A stretch of 64,000 nucleotides of DNA from Diphasiastrum complanatum (Eukaryota; Streptophyta; Lycopodiopsida; Lycopodiales; Lycopodiaceae): contig CM055110.1 in NCBI GenBank assembly GCA_029204225.1, forward strand, positions 45,656,267-45,720,266, written 5' to 3'. Made by a program: the position numbers and the translations under genes. Positions 30,989 to 42,129 of the stretch are shown one piece after another; position 1 is the first letter of the stretch; every line of letters begins with the position of its first letter. Below the pieces are notes generated by a model. That model was given only the letters and a program-made list of their open reading frames with translations. It was not told where the DNA came from and did not search any database.

Positions 30989-32206
30989 TGTTGGAAAAAG
31001 AGGGTGTGTGAGAAACGAAAATAGCTTGAAAAGAAACGAACACGAAAAGAAGCAAACTCGAAACTTGAACAAGAAACGAACTCGAATGGAAAGTGTTCGT
31101 GCGCAGCGGAATGAGCTATCTCACTCTTTTCCTAAGCACGACTACGCCTATTAAACTCGAACAGAACGTTAGTGATAGAAAACTCGTTCGATCTGACTAC
31201 GTAGCCAAACATTAAGCAACAACACATAAAAAAGATAATTTGTTGCGAACAGCTAGAAAATTATTAGTCGCGAATAATTCGCGAAGGGCTGGACTGAGCT
31301 CAACTGATAATCAGTCATGAATTAGTCGTAAAAGACAAGACTAGATATTAGTCGTGAACAGCTAGACTAATAATAATTTGCAAAGAACAGACTACCAGAT
31401 TAAGCAATAAGAGAGTTAGACAGAATGTAGAAAAGCATAGCAATATTGACACAAATCAGAACGCAGAACAAACAGAGTTGTAATCAGATTAAGTATAGCG
31501 AAATATATAGGTCAATAATGCAAGTGAGCACAAGACAATAGCGGACAAAAGCTAATCCAATTTGTAAAAGGAAGAAACCTATTACTGACAATACAAAGAA
31601 TCGATGCGCAAAAGCATCTACTTCGTCTATCTCTGATAAGCTTCTAATGCTATTATGCTGGTTGCTTGTCTAAGTTCTCACATCTTACAGAATACGTAGA
31701 TGGTATTCAATATATACATATTTTTACAGGTGTGCAGATGAAGAAAGTACAAAGTGGATGTGCTGTTTGTGGGAGATCATGGGTGGCTGCTATTGTTGTC
31801 AAATCTGTTTGCACAGTTGCATGGGATGAGCGTGAGAAGACCGTGACGTCAGCCTTCGCTGAAATGAACGTTGGTGAAGATGCGAAAAATGCGACACTTT
31901 GACAAATGCCTTAAGATTTTATTTACAGAAGGCTTTCACTTTTCTATAAGGGCACCTATTGCATTTGTAGGGCAGTGTCGTCTTTTTCGCCTGTCACAAA
32001 TCACATGTAAAAACACAGCGTCGTGTTTTTCGTCTTTTTCGCCTGTGGAAATTTACTTGTATTTATGCAGACAGTCGCGTTTTATTCGTCTGTCTTATTT
32101 TACATGTAAATATGTAGACTGTGCAACAACATGAGTAAAAATGCAGCAGCATGAATGGAGGCAGATTAACATAGGATTTAGGAGAGTAAAGGAGATAAAT
32201 CCAACA
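30989..32206 (-). mobile_element. Copia 5' LTR (1218 bp), minus orientation
   Basis: It reads on the minus strand from TGTTGGATTTATCTCC (32206) to CTTTTTCCAACA (30989), with matching TGTTGG/CCAACA ends, and is bounded internally by the primer-binding site. It contains repeated words such as cgtctttttcgcctgt (about 31977-32052). Its 3' partner LTR is not in the window. Outside 32206 lies a gypsy RT fragment on the other strand, which may be the insertion target. Confidence 0.85.
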
Positions 32207-32210
32207 CTTT

Positions 32211-32330
32211 TTGGACTTCATAGGCTTCTTTCACAGGTTCATTATGGACTATGACTTTATAGCACTACCCCTAACGAGCGTTCTCAAGGGAGTGAAGAAA
32301 ATCATGTATATAATGAGAGTTAGCTATCTC
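32211..32330 (+). pseudogene. Short gypsy RT/RNase H linker fragment
   Basis: The plus-strand frame contains FIGFFHRFIMDYDFIALPLT followed by SVLKGVKK, matching the conserved G-F/Y-x-RRFI..Y..IA.PLT.L.K connection between RT thumb and RNase H of gypsy elements. Only about 30 residues are recognisable. Confidence 0.55.
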
Positions 32331-32419
32331 CAAGGTATAGTGGTCCTTACAAGGTTGCAAAGAAAATCATGTAGGATTTTGATGGAAACGTGGTGAGTAG
32401 ATGGAGATAGATCGGTAGT

Positions 32420-33246
32420 GCATCAGTTACCAACTATGAGTTCAAGATGGAAATGAATACTGCAATGCGCAATGGAAACAAAAATGTAGACACAAAAATT
32501 CAGACAAAAATCAGAAATGTGAGTATAGAAGCTTGAAGTTGGCCGCAGAACAATAGGGCGCTCAACTTTCAGCTGAAATCGTTGATAGCTAGATTATCGG
32601 AAGTTCAACTAACTAATTCTACATAAGACTACATAGTCACTGAACATCGTTACAGAATATTACCTGTACATTGTTACAGAAGATGCCTGTCAGGGTGTTG
32701 ACTTCATTGGATGTCATTTGATCGGTACATTGGATACCTTAGTTAATCTATTTATAGTCCCACAAAATGTAGCTATTATTTTAACAGTATGTGGGTCGGA
32801 TTTCTAGTTAATAGTATTGAAATTTACAAAGGGTCAGAAAATATACAAAAAGTCAAAATGTTACACTGGGTCAGAAAATATACACGGGTTTGGATTTTTC
32901 CAGGGTAAAAAAAATTAGAACCAATCCGAACTGAATAGATCCGAACCGAATAAATTCGAAGGTGCTTGAGAAAATTAGAACAAATCCGAACCGAACAGGT
33001 TCGAAGGTGCTCAAAAAAATTAAAACTGATCCAAACCGACCGGGTTCAAAAAATCCCTCTTTGACAAGATTGACATTGGTTCAGAAAAAGGCTTGGGTCG
33101 GAAAAACTCGACCCTGAATTTTTTTATCCTTTGCTGAAAATTCGAGCCTTCATATTTTTTTTTGTGTTTTTCCACGAATAAGTATATGCAGGTTTTTCAG
33201 GATGCTCATTACCAAATGATTTGAGCCTGAGCATTGAAATCCGACA
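32420..33246 (-). mobile_element. Copia 3' LTR, minus orientation (left end approximate)
   Basis: The inner end is defined: on the minus strand a polypurine tract (cattaagggggag) is followed by TGTCGGATTTCAATGC. The outer (left) boundary could not be fixed. The sequence is non-coding and A/T-rich with direct repeats of (g)gtcagaaaatataca around 32825-32885 and of aaaattagaa-accaatccgaac-type words at 32920-33040. Confidence 0.65.
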
Positions 33247-33260
33247 CTCCCCCTTAATGT
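33247..33260 (-). other. Copia polypurine tract
   Basis: The minus strand reads cattaagggggag directly before the LTR start TGTCGG. It is the typical copia plus-strand primer site. Confidence 0.8.
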
Positions 33261-33289
33261 GGATCTTGAAAATTTTCAATCTTTAGATT

Positions 33290-34783
33290 TAGTAGGTTGT
33301 TAAATCTGAGATAATGCTCCTTTGTTAGAGCCTTGGTGAAATAATCTGTTGCCTTTAACTTTGTCTTGTAGTAAACCAAAGAAATTTCCTTGCTTTGTAC
33401 TTTCTCTCTAAGATAGTGATATCGGATTTTGATATGCTTACTTCAGGAGTGGAATCTCGGATTCAGAGATAGTGCAATGGCACTTTGATTGTCACAGTAG
33501 AGAGTTGCTGGATGTGAATGGATAATTTTGATATCTGCAAGCAGGTTCCTCGGCCAAATTACCTCCTTGCTAGTATTTGTGGTAGCCATGTATTCCGATT
33601 CTTTGGAAGATAATGCTACTAAGGTCTGTTCTTGGCTGTTCCATGAAATTGGGCCTTGATTGAATAGGAACACAAATCTAGAGGTCGATTTTCTTGTGTC
33701 GATATCTCCTGCCCAATCTGCATTTGTGTAGCCCTCTAGAATGTTGGCAGACTGGCTGCCTCCATAGCGAATGTTGAAGTGTTTTGTAGCTTGGACATAC
33801 TTCATGACTTTCATGAGAGCCTTCCAATGGACTAGACCTAGATTTGAAAGAAATTGACTAAGAGAGCTGATTGAGTAAGCAAGGTCAGGTCGAGTGCAGA
33901 GCATAACATACATCAATGAACCGATTATGGAGTGAAATGGATACTGCTTCATTTCCTCCTTTTATGACTCAGATTTTGGACATTGCTCCTTTGACAGCTT
34001 CAAACCAGGGTTGAGTGGGAAGTGGCTCAGTTTGCACTTGGTCATTCCATATTCCTTCAACACATTGGTGAGGCATCTCTGCTAGCTGATGAAAATCTGC
34101 CTGCTAGGTCGAATTCAGAAAATCTGAATTATGAGATAGTAGTGAGCAGGACCCATATTTGTTGTCTTGTATTCTTGTGCTAACAAGCATTTGGTATCCT
34201 TCAACAAATTTAAATTGTTATTAAACAAAAACATGTCATCAACATAAAGTGTGATGATTATGCAAAAATTTGATGCAGACTTAAAATAAACATTTGAGTT
34301 TGCCGAGTTTGGAATAAGACCATTCTTGATTAGAAATGTATTTATTTTCTGAAACCGGGCTCTTGGAGACTATTTCAGACCATATAGAGCTTTTTGAATT
34401 TTACACACTAAGTGCTCCTTACCCTTTAGCTCATATCCTTCTGGCTGAGACGTGTAGATCTCCTCTTCAATGGTGCCATTGAGAAATGCAGTTTGGACGT
34501 CCATTTGGTGAACTTCAAGGTCTGCTGTAGCTGCATAGGAAAGAAGTAAATGAATTGAAGCATGTCTTACCACGGGACTGAAGGTTTCAAAATAATCCAG
34601 GTCTGGAATTTGTGAAACCCCCCACGGTCTGGCTTTGTATCGATTTACTTTACCTTCAGCATCATACTTCACTTTGAAAATCCACTTACATGGAATCGGA
34701 TTTCGATCCTTTGGCAGCTCAATTACAATCCACGTTTGATTCTTGATCAGATAATCAAATTTTGCATCATGGCAGTTTTCCAC
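33290..34783 (-). pseudogene. Ty1/copia reverse transcriptase and RNase H
   Basis: RT frame 34783-34370: NQTWIVIELPKDRNPIPCKW, DLDYFETFSPVVRHAS, HQMDVQTAFLNGTIEEEIY and CKIQKALYGLK. After a single TAG (expected Gln of K-Q-SPRAW) the same frame continues through SPRARF to LYVDD at about 34235-34249. RNase H frame 33952-33443 contains SIIGSLMYVMLCTRPDLAYS, GYTNADWAGDIDTRKSTSRF, LSSKESEYMATTNTSKE and CDNQSAIALSLNPRFHS; a TGA replaces the Arg of FHSRSKH, and coding then continues to ATDYFTKAL. Overall the pol is nearly full length with a few nonsense changes, so it died fairly recently compared with the gypsy copies nearby. Confidence 0.9.
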
Positions 34784-34823
34784 TTGTCAGCATCAAGTGT
34801 TGACATAGCCTCATGAACTATGT

Positions 34824-35863
34824 TTAGTTCCTGCACAAAGTAACAGGCCGGATCATCCATGAATAAAGATGGAGGCTGTCTGGGTCGATTTGATCTTCTG
34901 GGTTGAATTTCGACCCTTTGATGTTGTTGTTGAGATTCTGATTCACTATCTGAGTCAGTATCGATTTTATGTTGTTTGACCCTTGGATCAGATTTTGGAT
35001 TTTTGATACTTGGATCGGATTTTGGATTTTTTGGCCTTGGATCAAATTTTCATTTTTTGATCCTAGGATCAGATTTTGACTGTTCGATCCTTGGGTTGAA
35101 TTTATCTGGAGCTTTTTCCTTATGGTTGAAAAATTGGTCTTCCATGAATATGACATCTCTGCTTGTGAAGGTCTTCTGATTTTCTAGGTTGTAGAGCTTG
35201 TATGCCTTGTGATCTGGGGGTAGCCAATGAAAATCGATTTCCTGCTTTTGTCATCCAGCTTCTTTCTCAGATCTTCAGGGATCTGAGCATACACAATGCA
35301 TCCAAACACCCGAATATGTTTGAGTGATGGCTTGGATCCAGTCCACACTTCATGAGATGTCTTGCCATTCAGGGCTTTGGTGATGGATCGATTTTGTAGG
35401 TAGGCAACTATAGTAACAACTTCTGCCCAAAATCTCTTTGGAAAGGAAGCATGGGCCATCATGGTTTTTGCACTCTCAATAAGTGTCTGATTCTTCCTCT
35501 CTACTATTCCATTGGATTGAGGAGAGTAGTTGGTGGTGAATTATTGATGTATTCCACATGCCTTGCAGACTTCCTTGAACTCAATGGAGATCTATTCTCG
35601 CCCTCCATCAAAACATATAGCTTTGATTGTTTTCTGAGTTTGATTTTCTACAAATGCCTTGAATTACTTGAAGAGTTTGTTGAAACAGCTTCAGCCCAGA
35701 AGGACTTCAGAAGTGTCGCATATGATAACATGCACTTTGCTGATTCGACTAAGGTTCTATTCTTTCTCTCAACAAAACCATTTGAATGAGGCGAATAGGA
35801 GGTAATGTATTGTTTCTCAATGTCGTTTTTAAGGCAGTACTCCTTGAATTCGCTGGAGATGTA
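34824..35863 (-). pseudogene. Ty1/copia integrase core, C-terminus and repetitive spacer
   Basis: The frame 35462-35184 holds HASFPKRFWAEVVTIVAYLQ, NRSITKALNGKTSHEVWTGS, LKHIRVFGCIVYAQIPEDLR and KSIFIGYP, i.e. the end of the copia integrase domain. Between 35863 and 35463 two partly duplicated integrase stretches are out of frame. Following the integrase, 35156-34824 encodes a spacer containing an imperfect 9-residue repeat (IQ-GSKIQNL type), then YSWMIRPVTLCRN, before the RT. Confidence 0.75.
34982..35107. repeat. 27-bp tandem repeat in the copia integrase-RT spacer (about 4.5 units)
   Basis: Units of cttggatcagattttggattt plus 6 bp recur at 34982, 35009, 35036, 35063 and partly at 35090. 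The 27-bp period keeps the reading frame and encodes nine-residue hydrophilic repeats on the minus strand. Confidence 0.8.
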
Positions 35864-36580
35864 TTATCTCAATGGTTTAATTCGTTTGCCAGTTTGATTT
35901 TCTGCATGGTCTTTGAATTGTCTAAACTTGATGAAAGCTTCTGATTTCTGTTTGATGAAGTAAACAACTGTTCTTCTGAAAAATTCGTCAATAAAGGTAA
36001 TGAAATACTTTGTATCTAGCAATAATGGAGTTTGCATAGGTCCACATATATATGAATGAACAACATCTAACAGACCTTTTGTTGCATGCCTATGACTCAA
36101 TCTAAAAGGAATCATAGTATGCTTTCCAATATTGCAGCTATGATAGACAGAGAGATCGACTTTGCTAGAAGGATAGTCGAGATCAAGTGCTAGGGATTGT
36201 CTGGACATGTTCGAAACAGATGCATAATTCAAGTGTCTTAAGCGATGATGCCATAGTAAGTTGTTAACTGACAATAAATTTTTGGTCAGTTTGGGTACGT
36301 ATAGTACATCCTTGAGCAAGGTCAGCTTACCATTAAGAAGATAGAGGCGTATAGATCCTTTGCCTCCAATCTGTAGTGCACTTGAGTTATCGAAGTAGAC
36401 ATATTTCAAATTTGCTGGTGTGACGTCTTTGAATAAGGACTTACATGCGGTCATGTGCTGAGAAGCACCAAAATCGAGATACCAATCCATTGCATCTCTA
36501 ATGGGTAATTTTGGTATCAATAGTAGAGTTGGTTCTTCTTGAGAGGTTTTGGCAAAATCAGATCCTCCATCTTGCTGCAT
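35864..36580 (-). pseudogene. Ty1/copia protease, gag-pre-integrase and integrase start
   Basis: The 238-residue open frame contains the protease active site WYLDFGASQHMTACKSLF (D-F-G-A in place of D-S/T-G-A), DVLYVPKLTKNLLSV, the gag-pre-integrase zinc region WHHRLRHLNYAS with HSCNIGKHT, and the start of the integrase core DVVHSYICGPMQTPLL with FITFIDEFFRRTVVYFIKQK. The catalytic DDE residues are partly altered (FIDE). It lies between the gag zinc knuckle (36610-36655) and the remaining integrase. Confidence 0.85.
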
Positions 36581-36589
36581 CTTCTTCTT

Positions 36590-37019
36590 GGCTTCGTTAT
36601 GCCTGAGAACTCAACAATCCTTGATGTCGTGGTTGGTTCTCTTGCAGTACTTGCAAAAGAGTCTGGTCTTAGGTTGTTGATGTTGTTAATTGTGTTGTTG
36701 TGATTGCTGGTCTGAATCAGTTTGCTCAGCTTTTGTCTTCTTGTCCTTCGAAGATCTCTTCTTCGGGAGCTATTGCTTATTTGAACAGAGAGCGACTATC
36801 TTCGTATTTGATGTGGATAAGATTTTCTTTCTTACTTCTTGCTGCAATAAGCTTGTTGTCACCTTTTGGAGAGACAAGTCAGGAGTATTACTGAGTAGCA
36901 ATACTAAATTGTCGTAAGAGGGAGGAAGACTAGACAAAAGAGACATTTTGTCTGATATTGGTGAATCTACTACAACTAACTGATTGAGTAGTTGTTTGAA
37001 ATCGTTCAGATGATCTGTG
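36590..37019 (-). pseudogene. Ty1/copia gag C-terminal half with zinc knuckle
   Basis: The minus-strand translation contains NDFKQLLNQLVVVDSPISDK, MSLLSSLPPSYDNLVLLLSN and VTTSLLQQEVRKK, then a knuckle CKYCKRTNHDIKDC (C-x2-C-x4-H-x4-C) at about 36612-36655. The gag is cut at 37019/37020 by the LTR of a plus-strand copia; the N-terminal half of this gag is not found in the next kilobase. Confidence 0.8.
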
Positions 37020-37754
37020 TGTTGGATTATTCTCCTACTAATTGACTAATCGACATTTTAATTTTCGTCCAACTTTTATCCAGACCTACAGATTTCTTCG
37101 TGTTTTACACAGTCTGCATAAGTATTTGAAAACAGTTTACAGTGTCGACATTTTCGAGATTTTTGTCTTTCGAGATTTTCTCTCACTTTAGCTTTTTTGC
37201 AAAATGCAAGATGCCTCAAATGTTGAGGAAATGCCTTTAGCAAAGACCTTCACATTAAGACAATTTATTGTTCATCTTAAAGGCTACAGATTTGCTCTAA
37301 TCGTTTAGCAAGTAAATTTCTGGGAAGACTATCTAGATGGATGCTAGCACATCACGCCAACAGGATGACGCATTTGATGACCTAATTAGTTGTCCTACTA
37401 TTGGACGTTGCCGCATTTGCTTAGTATAAATAGCTGTTCATATTTCCACATTTGACATCAAGCATTGTTGCAATCAATAGATCAGCAAGTATTGAATAGT
37501 TAGCTCTCTCTTTCAAGCCTGCGAGCTTGGACACTCTTGAGCATTCTAGCTCACTTCTTTAGAGTTGATTAGGGATTGCTATTGCGCTCATTGCTTATTA
37601 GCATTGCACTTAATTCAGACTTTTATTTAGTCGCTCAGAGATAGGTTAGAGTACGAGGCTTTGATCCGCAAACCTTTTGTACTCATTTACATCTATTTTG
37701 TTTTCATACTGAATCAATACTATCTTCTTATTGTGTTCGACCTCGTCTTAGACA
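37020..37754 (+). mobile_element. Copia 5' LTR, plus orientation, inserted in the previous copia gag
   Basis: It begins TGTTGGATTATTCTCC exactly where the minus-strand gag reading stops. Position 37440-37750 resembles the R-U5 end of a copia LTR (ctctctctttcaagcctgcg..., ttcgacctcgtcttagaca). It is followed directly by gag C-terminal coding rather than by a primer-binding site and gag start, so an internal deletion has joined LTR and gag. The right boundary is approximate. Confidence 0.6.
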
Positions 37755-37755
37755 G

Positions 37756-38585
37756 ATGGCCGCTGTTGGATCAGTCATAGACGATCAAGATGCAATCATG
37801 ACATTGCTTTCAAGTCTGCCCTCTACATATGAGAACTGGGTGATGATCATCACGACACACTCAGATTTAACTACCTCTTCATCTCATGCTCTAAATGTCA
37901 ACAAGGGCTCGAAACGACAGAAGCAGAAAAGCTTTAAGCAGTCTACATCGAATCAAAAACATACTCAAAGTCCAGAACAATCATCGAATCCACATTCGTT
38001 GAAGAAGAAGATGTTTTGCAAGTATTGCAAATGCAATAACCATGAGATCCAAGATTGCCGAATTCTCAAAGCGAAGAATGCAGCCAAGCAACTCATTCAA
38101 CAAGCATATACAGTTACAGCATCTCTTGAAGTCGAAATGGACGAATGCACTTTTATGGTCAAAGACAAATATGCGAATTTAGATGATTTGTGGTTTCTAG
38201 ATTTTGGAGCTACTCAACATATGACCAATCATCGTGAGATTTTTCATTCCTATATGCCTTACAACACAGAGAAGTATGTTCATCTTGGTGATGATAATAC
38301 TCATACTATTGAAGATGAAGGTACTGTAACATTAAGGTTTCAGCATGATCAATTCAAACTACTGTCAAAAGTCTTGTATGCTCCTAAACTCTCTACAAAT
38401 CAGTTACCAGTAAGTAGAATTACAGATTAGGTCATAAGGTGGAGTTTGAGTCTGATCAATGCAGAATTATCAATAGGACTAATAAGATCCTTGCACTCGG
38501 CAAGAGGCAAGGATACTTATATAGATTGGCACATTGTTATTCTGGTTTTAGTCAAGCTTTGAAAATCTATGTTCTTTTCAATAAA
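37756..38585 (+). pseudogene. Ty1/copia gag C-terminus, zinc knuckle and protease
   Basis: The frame 37756-38430 reads MAAVGSVIDDQDAIMTLLSS, LPSTYENWVMII, the knuckle CKYCKCNNHEIQDC, and the protease WFLDFGATQHMTNHREIFHS with VLYAPKLSTNQLPV. After a stop at 38430 the gag-pre-integrase part continues in another frame (QGYLYRLAHCYSGF) to about 38585, where an LTR of a gypsy element interrupts it. The Met at 37756 is an internal codon, not the original gag start. RT of a plus-strand copia resumes at 43250 beyond the gypsy insertion. Confidence 0.8.
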
Positions 38586-38589
38586 GCAT

Positions 38590-38909
38590 TGGAATATAGT
38601 GCTTTCTAGTAAAGCACGCTTTTTTGGACTTAGTTTTTATTTTGCTGATTAAGTCTGGCAAGCTGGCAGAATCGGTCTGGCTCCCAGACATGGGTCCTAG
38701 GAGCTGTCCCGGCAGCAGAATCAACTTGACTCCTCACTAGGCCATGACTTGAGCTCCAGAGCTAGCTCATGACTTGTGACTACTTGACTGGCTCACCACA
38801 GGTCAAAGGCTCAGTCCTTGACTTTCTAACTTGCTCTGGGACCAAGAGGAGCGTCACCCCTTAGAGTCTTATAGGGCACATTGGGTGCACCCGAGTCAGC
38901 TTTACAACA
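38590..38909 (-). mobile_element. Partial 3' LTR of a minus-strand gypsy element
   Basis: On the minus strand a polypurine tract (aaatgaggggagga) is followed by TGTTGTAAAGCTGACTCGGG. The outer part (38590-38735, including the small dyad gtgctttctagtaaagcac) matches 42725-42850 in the same orientation with a few differences. The rest of the LTR is missing to the left. Confidence 0.65.
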
Positions 38910-38923
38910 TCCTCCCCTCATTT
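38910..38923 (-). other. Polypurine tract of the gypsy element
   Basis: The minus strand reads aaatgaggggagga immediately before the LTR start TGTTGTAAAG. Confidence 0.65.
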
Positions 38924-39540
38924 GAGAAAGTTGATGTCCTCATTGGGGCCAAACTAGAACTTAAGACTCACGGCACGGTCTTGATTCACCGGCCGAACTT
39001 TATTCACAATTACAAGGGCACGAGCTTGATTTACCGACCAAGGAAAAGACAAACCTCTAGAAAATAATAAATCACTTTTGCACGTAGCATAGGAAAAGTG
39101 TGGATCTAGTTCACTTACGTAAAACCTATGTAAAGTTGCAACATAATTTAAAGTACTTTGGGCCGCATGAAAGCTGACAGTCTGCTTTATTAACATAGAA
39201 AGGAAAAGGTTCCTGGGCTCCATTGAGCCTAAGATATGTCGTTTGTAGTGCATCTGAATGAGTCCCCTGGGACTCTAGATTTTTCATTGGTCACACAAGG
39301 TGCTCCTTGAGCTCGGGATCGGCACTCGGATCCATCTTTGATGTGGACACTACAGGTACCGGTGGATCCTTCTGAGTTTGTGTCGCCTAATTGATTTCTG
39401 CTGGTTCTCCTTCGTTGAAGAGGTGAATGAGGTTTGAAGGGATCGCTGGCTCAACTTTAGTTGTATCATTCATCTCTAATTGATCTCCTGGCATAGCTCT
39501 GACGACACAAGGTTTTCTGCCATTATATAACTACAGAAGA
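38924..39540 (-). mobile_element. Non-coding internal remnant of the minus-strand gypsy
   Basis: No RT, RNase H or integrase motif could be read between the protease and the polypurine tract, where about 3 kb of pol would be expected. The element therefore has a large internal deletion. The frame 39253-38954 has no recognised domain. Confidence 0.45.
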
Positions 39541-39957
39541 TTAACCCCCCTTTGTCAGGAAGGCCACCACATGTTCGTTAAGCCAGCTTAGTCCTAGGAT
39601 GGCGTCGAAAGCAGTCATTTTCAAGACTGTGAACGTTAATCGATTTTTCCAAGTCCCCAGCGAGATTGGCAAATTGGTTGCCAACCTACAAGTTGTCATT
39701 GTGCCTTTGGCAGTCTCCACACAAATAGGGGTCATATTTTCTTCACATTGAATGCCCAATTCCTCTGCTAAACTTTCTGACAAGTAGTTATGCGATGCTC
39801 CCAGATCCACCATGAAGTGAATGATCTTGCCTTGGATGCAGCCTTTGAGGTACAACAACTTTGATCCTTTTGTAGGAGTTGCATTGAGATGTTCCCGATA
39901 AGCTGCAAGTGCCCCTATTTGTTGTAGGGCATTCAGGTCGGACTCCATCAAATCCAC
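39541..39957 (-). pseudogene. Gypsy aspartic protease (gag-asp-protease type)
   Basis: The 138-residue open frame contains ISLG-type strands, the active site IIHFMVDLGASHNYLSESLA (D-L-G-A-S-H-N-Y/F), ICVETAKGTMTTCRLATNLP, and AFDAILGLSWLNEHVVAF (ILGxxWL). This is the retropepsin fold of Ty3/gypsy elements of the RVP_2/gag-asp-protease group. It continues the gag frame at 40083-41318 after a TAG and a small gap. Confidence 0.8.
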
Positions 39958-40069
39958 TTATGGGTCTTCTTCGTCGTCTTGTTCACAGTCCGCTTGATCA
40001 GACGCCTCTCTTTCCATCTTATCAAACACTTCGTTCGCCACCATGATTTGTTTATTCAATGGTTTGGGG

Positions 40070-41318
40070 CACGACCTCCACGAGTGACCTTGCTGTTGAC
40101 AATTAAAGTAGCATAGGGAACTGCCCACTGTTGGTGAGCTATTTTATGACTAGCTACATGGCCAAATTTGCTTCTCCTCTGGAAGGTATTCCCTCCGCTG
40201 TTGCCTTGGTTGCCAAACCCTGTTCTTGCTGGGAATCTGTACTTGAGGCTTGGTTACCATTTGAAATTGAGTCTCCCCTTGGGAAGAAGCTTGGACTCAG
40301 TCTGGATCCACTTAGTATGTTTGTTGCCATTGAGGGAGCAGTTGGTGCCAGCGCGATCTCATAATCGCAAACCATTTCAGTCGCCCGAATAGTTGAGTTA
40401 AAGTCGTTGGGCATGTAGCTATCTATTGCTCGTCGGGTCCATGTCTGCATTCCAGACAAGAGGTAGTGGGTCTTATCGGCTTTCGACATATCTTCGATTA
40501 CCCATACGCTCTATCTGAATTTGTTCAGGTACTCTTGTAGCGAACATTTTTGCTTGAGTCTTGATAATTCTGCCCTCAGTCTCATGTGTGAATCTTTGGG
40601 TATGAACTCCTCTCGTAGCGCATTTTTGAATGCATCCCATGTCCGGAACTGCATCCCTGCCACTCGGTACCAATTTGTTGTGTAACCCTCAAAATATGCT
40701 AACGCCAAGTCTGCTCTCTTTTCTTCAGGGGTATTCATCAAGCAGAAGTAATGGTCCATGTGAAACAACCAACCCTCCACAACTCGAATGGCACTCCCCT
40801 TTGAAAGTAGGCAGTGCTTTTACTTTAGCAGTCTTCTTTGGGCCTTATGTGTTTCGTGCTGGAGTATCCCTTGGTATGAGTGGAGGAGGCATCCATGCAT
40901 TCCCTCTTGCAGTCTCCAGCTTCTCATACCTGGCTTCGAGCTGTGTTATCCCGTCTCTTAGTTCTCTAGCAAAGTCAAATTGACTGTGGTTCATGGCTCG
41001 CATGGATGCTTGCCATTCTTTCCTTTCTATTTCTCGGTCCTTCTTTACCTCACTAAGCATAGCCGCCATTGCGTTGGATAGGTATTGGCGCATCTTCACA
41101 TCAAAGAGGTCTTGGTGCGCCTCTGACACGGGTTCATCTCTTGGTGCCAGTTCAGAAGGGGCACCAATTTCTTCTTGAGGTGGTGCCACTGGGGCATGCA
41201 TACGCTCTTTCTTTCTTGATTTGGATCTGGCGCCATCTCGGTGCAAGGGGGAGCCATATTCTCGGCCTTGCTCTTCCCCATTTGTTAATGCTCGCGATTC
41301 ATCAAGGTGGTCATCCAT
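40070..41318 (-). pseudogene. Gypsy gag with zinc-knuckle remnant
   Basis: The frame 41318-40845 starts MDDHLDESRALTNGEEQGRE; it is charged, with a coiled coil (FARELRDGITQLEARYEKLE). The frame 40780-40511 is the Retrotrans_gag core: WLFHMDHYFCLMNTPEEKRA, LALAYFEGYTTNWYRV, ALREEFIPKDSHMRLRAELS and LQEYLNKFR. The frame 40489-40154 continues. A knuckle-like CYFNCQQQGHSWRSCPK (C-x3-C-x4-H-x4-C, one residue longer than usual in the first gap) lies at about 40065-40116. Frame breaks separate the pieces; order and strand match the protease downstream. Confidence 0.8.
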
Positions 41319-42115
41319 CCTGGTAAGAGGTGCACTTCCACTAGTCTATTTTCCTTCTCTTCTTGAAAGCTCTCCCCTTTGCACACTGGGCCCCATAGCT
41401 CTTTTTTCCTTCTTTATTAAGTCAGCTTCCCTTCTCAATTGAGCATGATCAGATCATCTGAGAACCAAGTAGGAATAAAGAGTTATTCAGGTCCGGGAAA
41501 GCACACAACAAACAAACAAACAAACCAAAGCAAACACAGAGGATCCCTCTCAAGTCACATCCCCCTTGAGACCGGATGTAGGATCTTTGCCTAGCCGTGC
41601 CCACGCAAATCTATCACATAATTAGCCCATGGAAAAACATCCATCCAACCATCCGTGCTTTCACCATTAAACAGCACATTGCCTCAGTAACGCCCCACCA
41701 AATCTGGTCGATAGCCCTTATAGCTAAACGATCGGGAGCCATCCCGCACCGGTAGCTAACCACCCGTGTTTTACACCCGAATTTGAGTAGCATCTCTGTA
41801 TCAATGGTTAACCCGTACAGTTCGAATATGTCACCCCGCACCCCACAAGGCACAGACCATGCTTTCACCTACCTAGGCAGCACTTTGCCTCATTTGTCCT
41901 ATGTGCAGACGGTGACAGGCCCGAACTGCAAGAACTGACCGTGCTTACACTTCAAGGGCAGCACATTGACTCATCAAGTTTCCCATTCTACCAACCACCC
42001 CGACCGTGGACGCACCCGTGCTTACACTATGGACAACACCTTGCACAGCGGCTGTCCAGACAAATCCCAAAAAGTGGTCCTCCCTGTGAGACTTGCGTAG
42101 CTGACTGGCTAGTCA
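41319..42115 (-). mobile_element. 5' leader of the minus-strand gypsy
   Basis: Non-coding sequence between the primer site and the gag start. It contains three diverged direct repeats of roughly 130-150 bp (caccaccccgtgcttwcac...gcagcacattgcctcatcaa-like words near 41640-41690, 41850-41900 and 41935-42050). No ORF supported. Confidence 0.5.
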
Positions 42116-42129
42116 GCTCTGATACCACA
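42116..42129 (-). other. Primer-binding site (initiator tRNA-Met type)
   Basis: On the minus strand tgtggtatcagagc follows the LTR end GACGCAACA. The tggtatcagagc core is complementary to initiator tRNA-Met. Confidence 0.85.
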
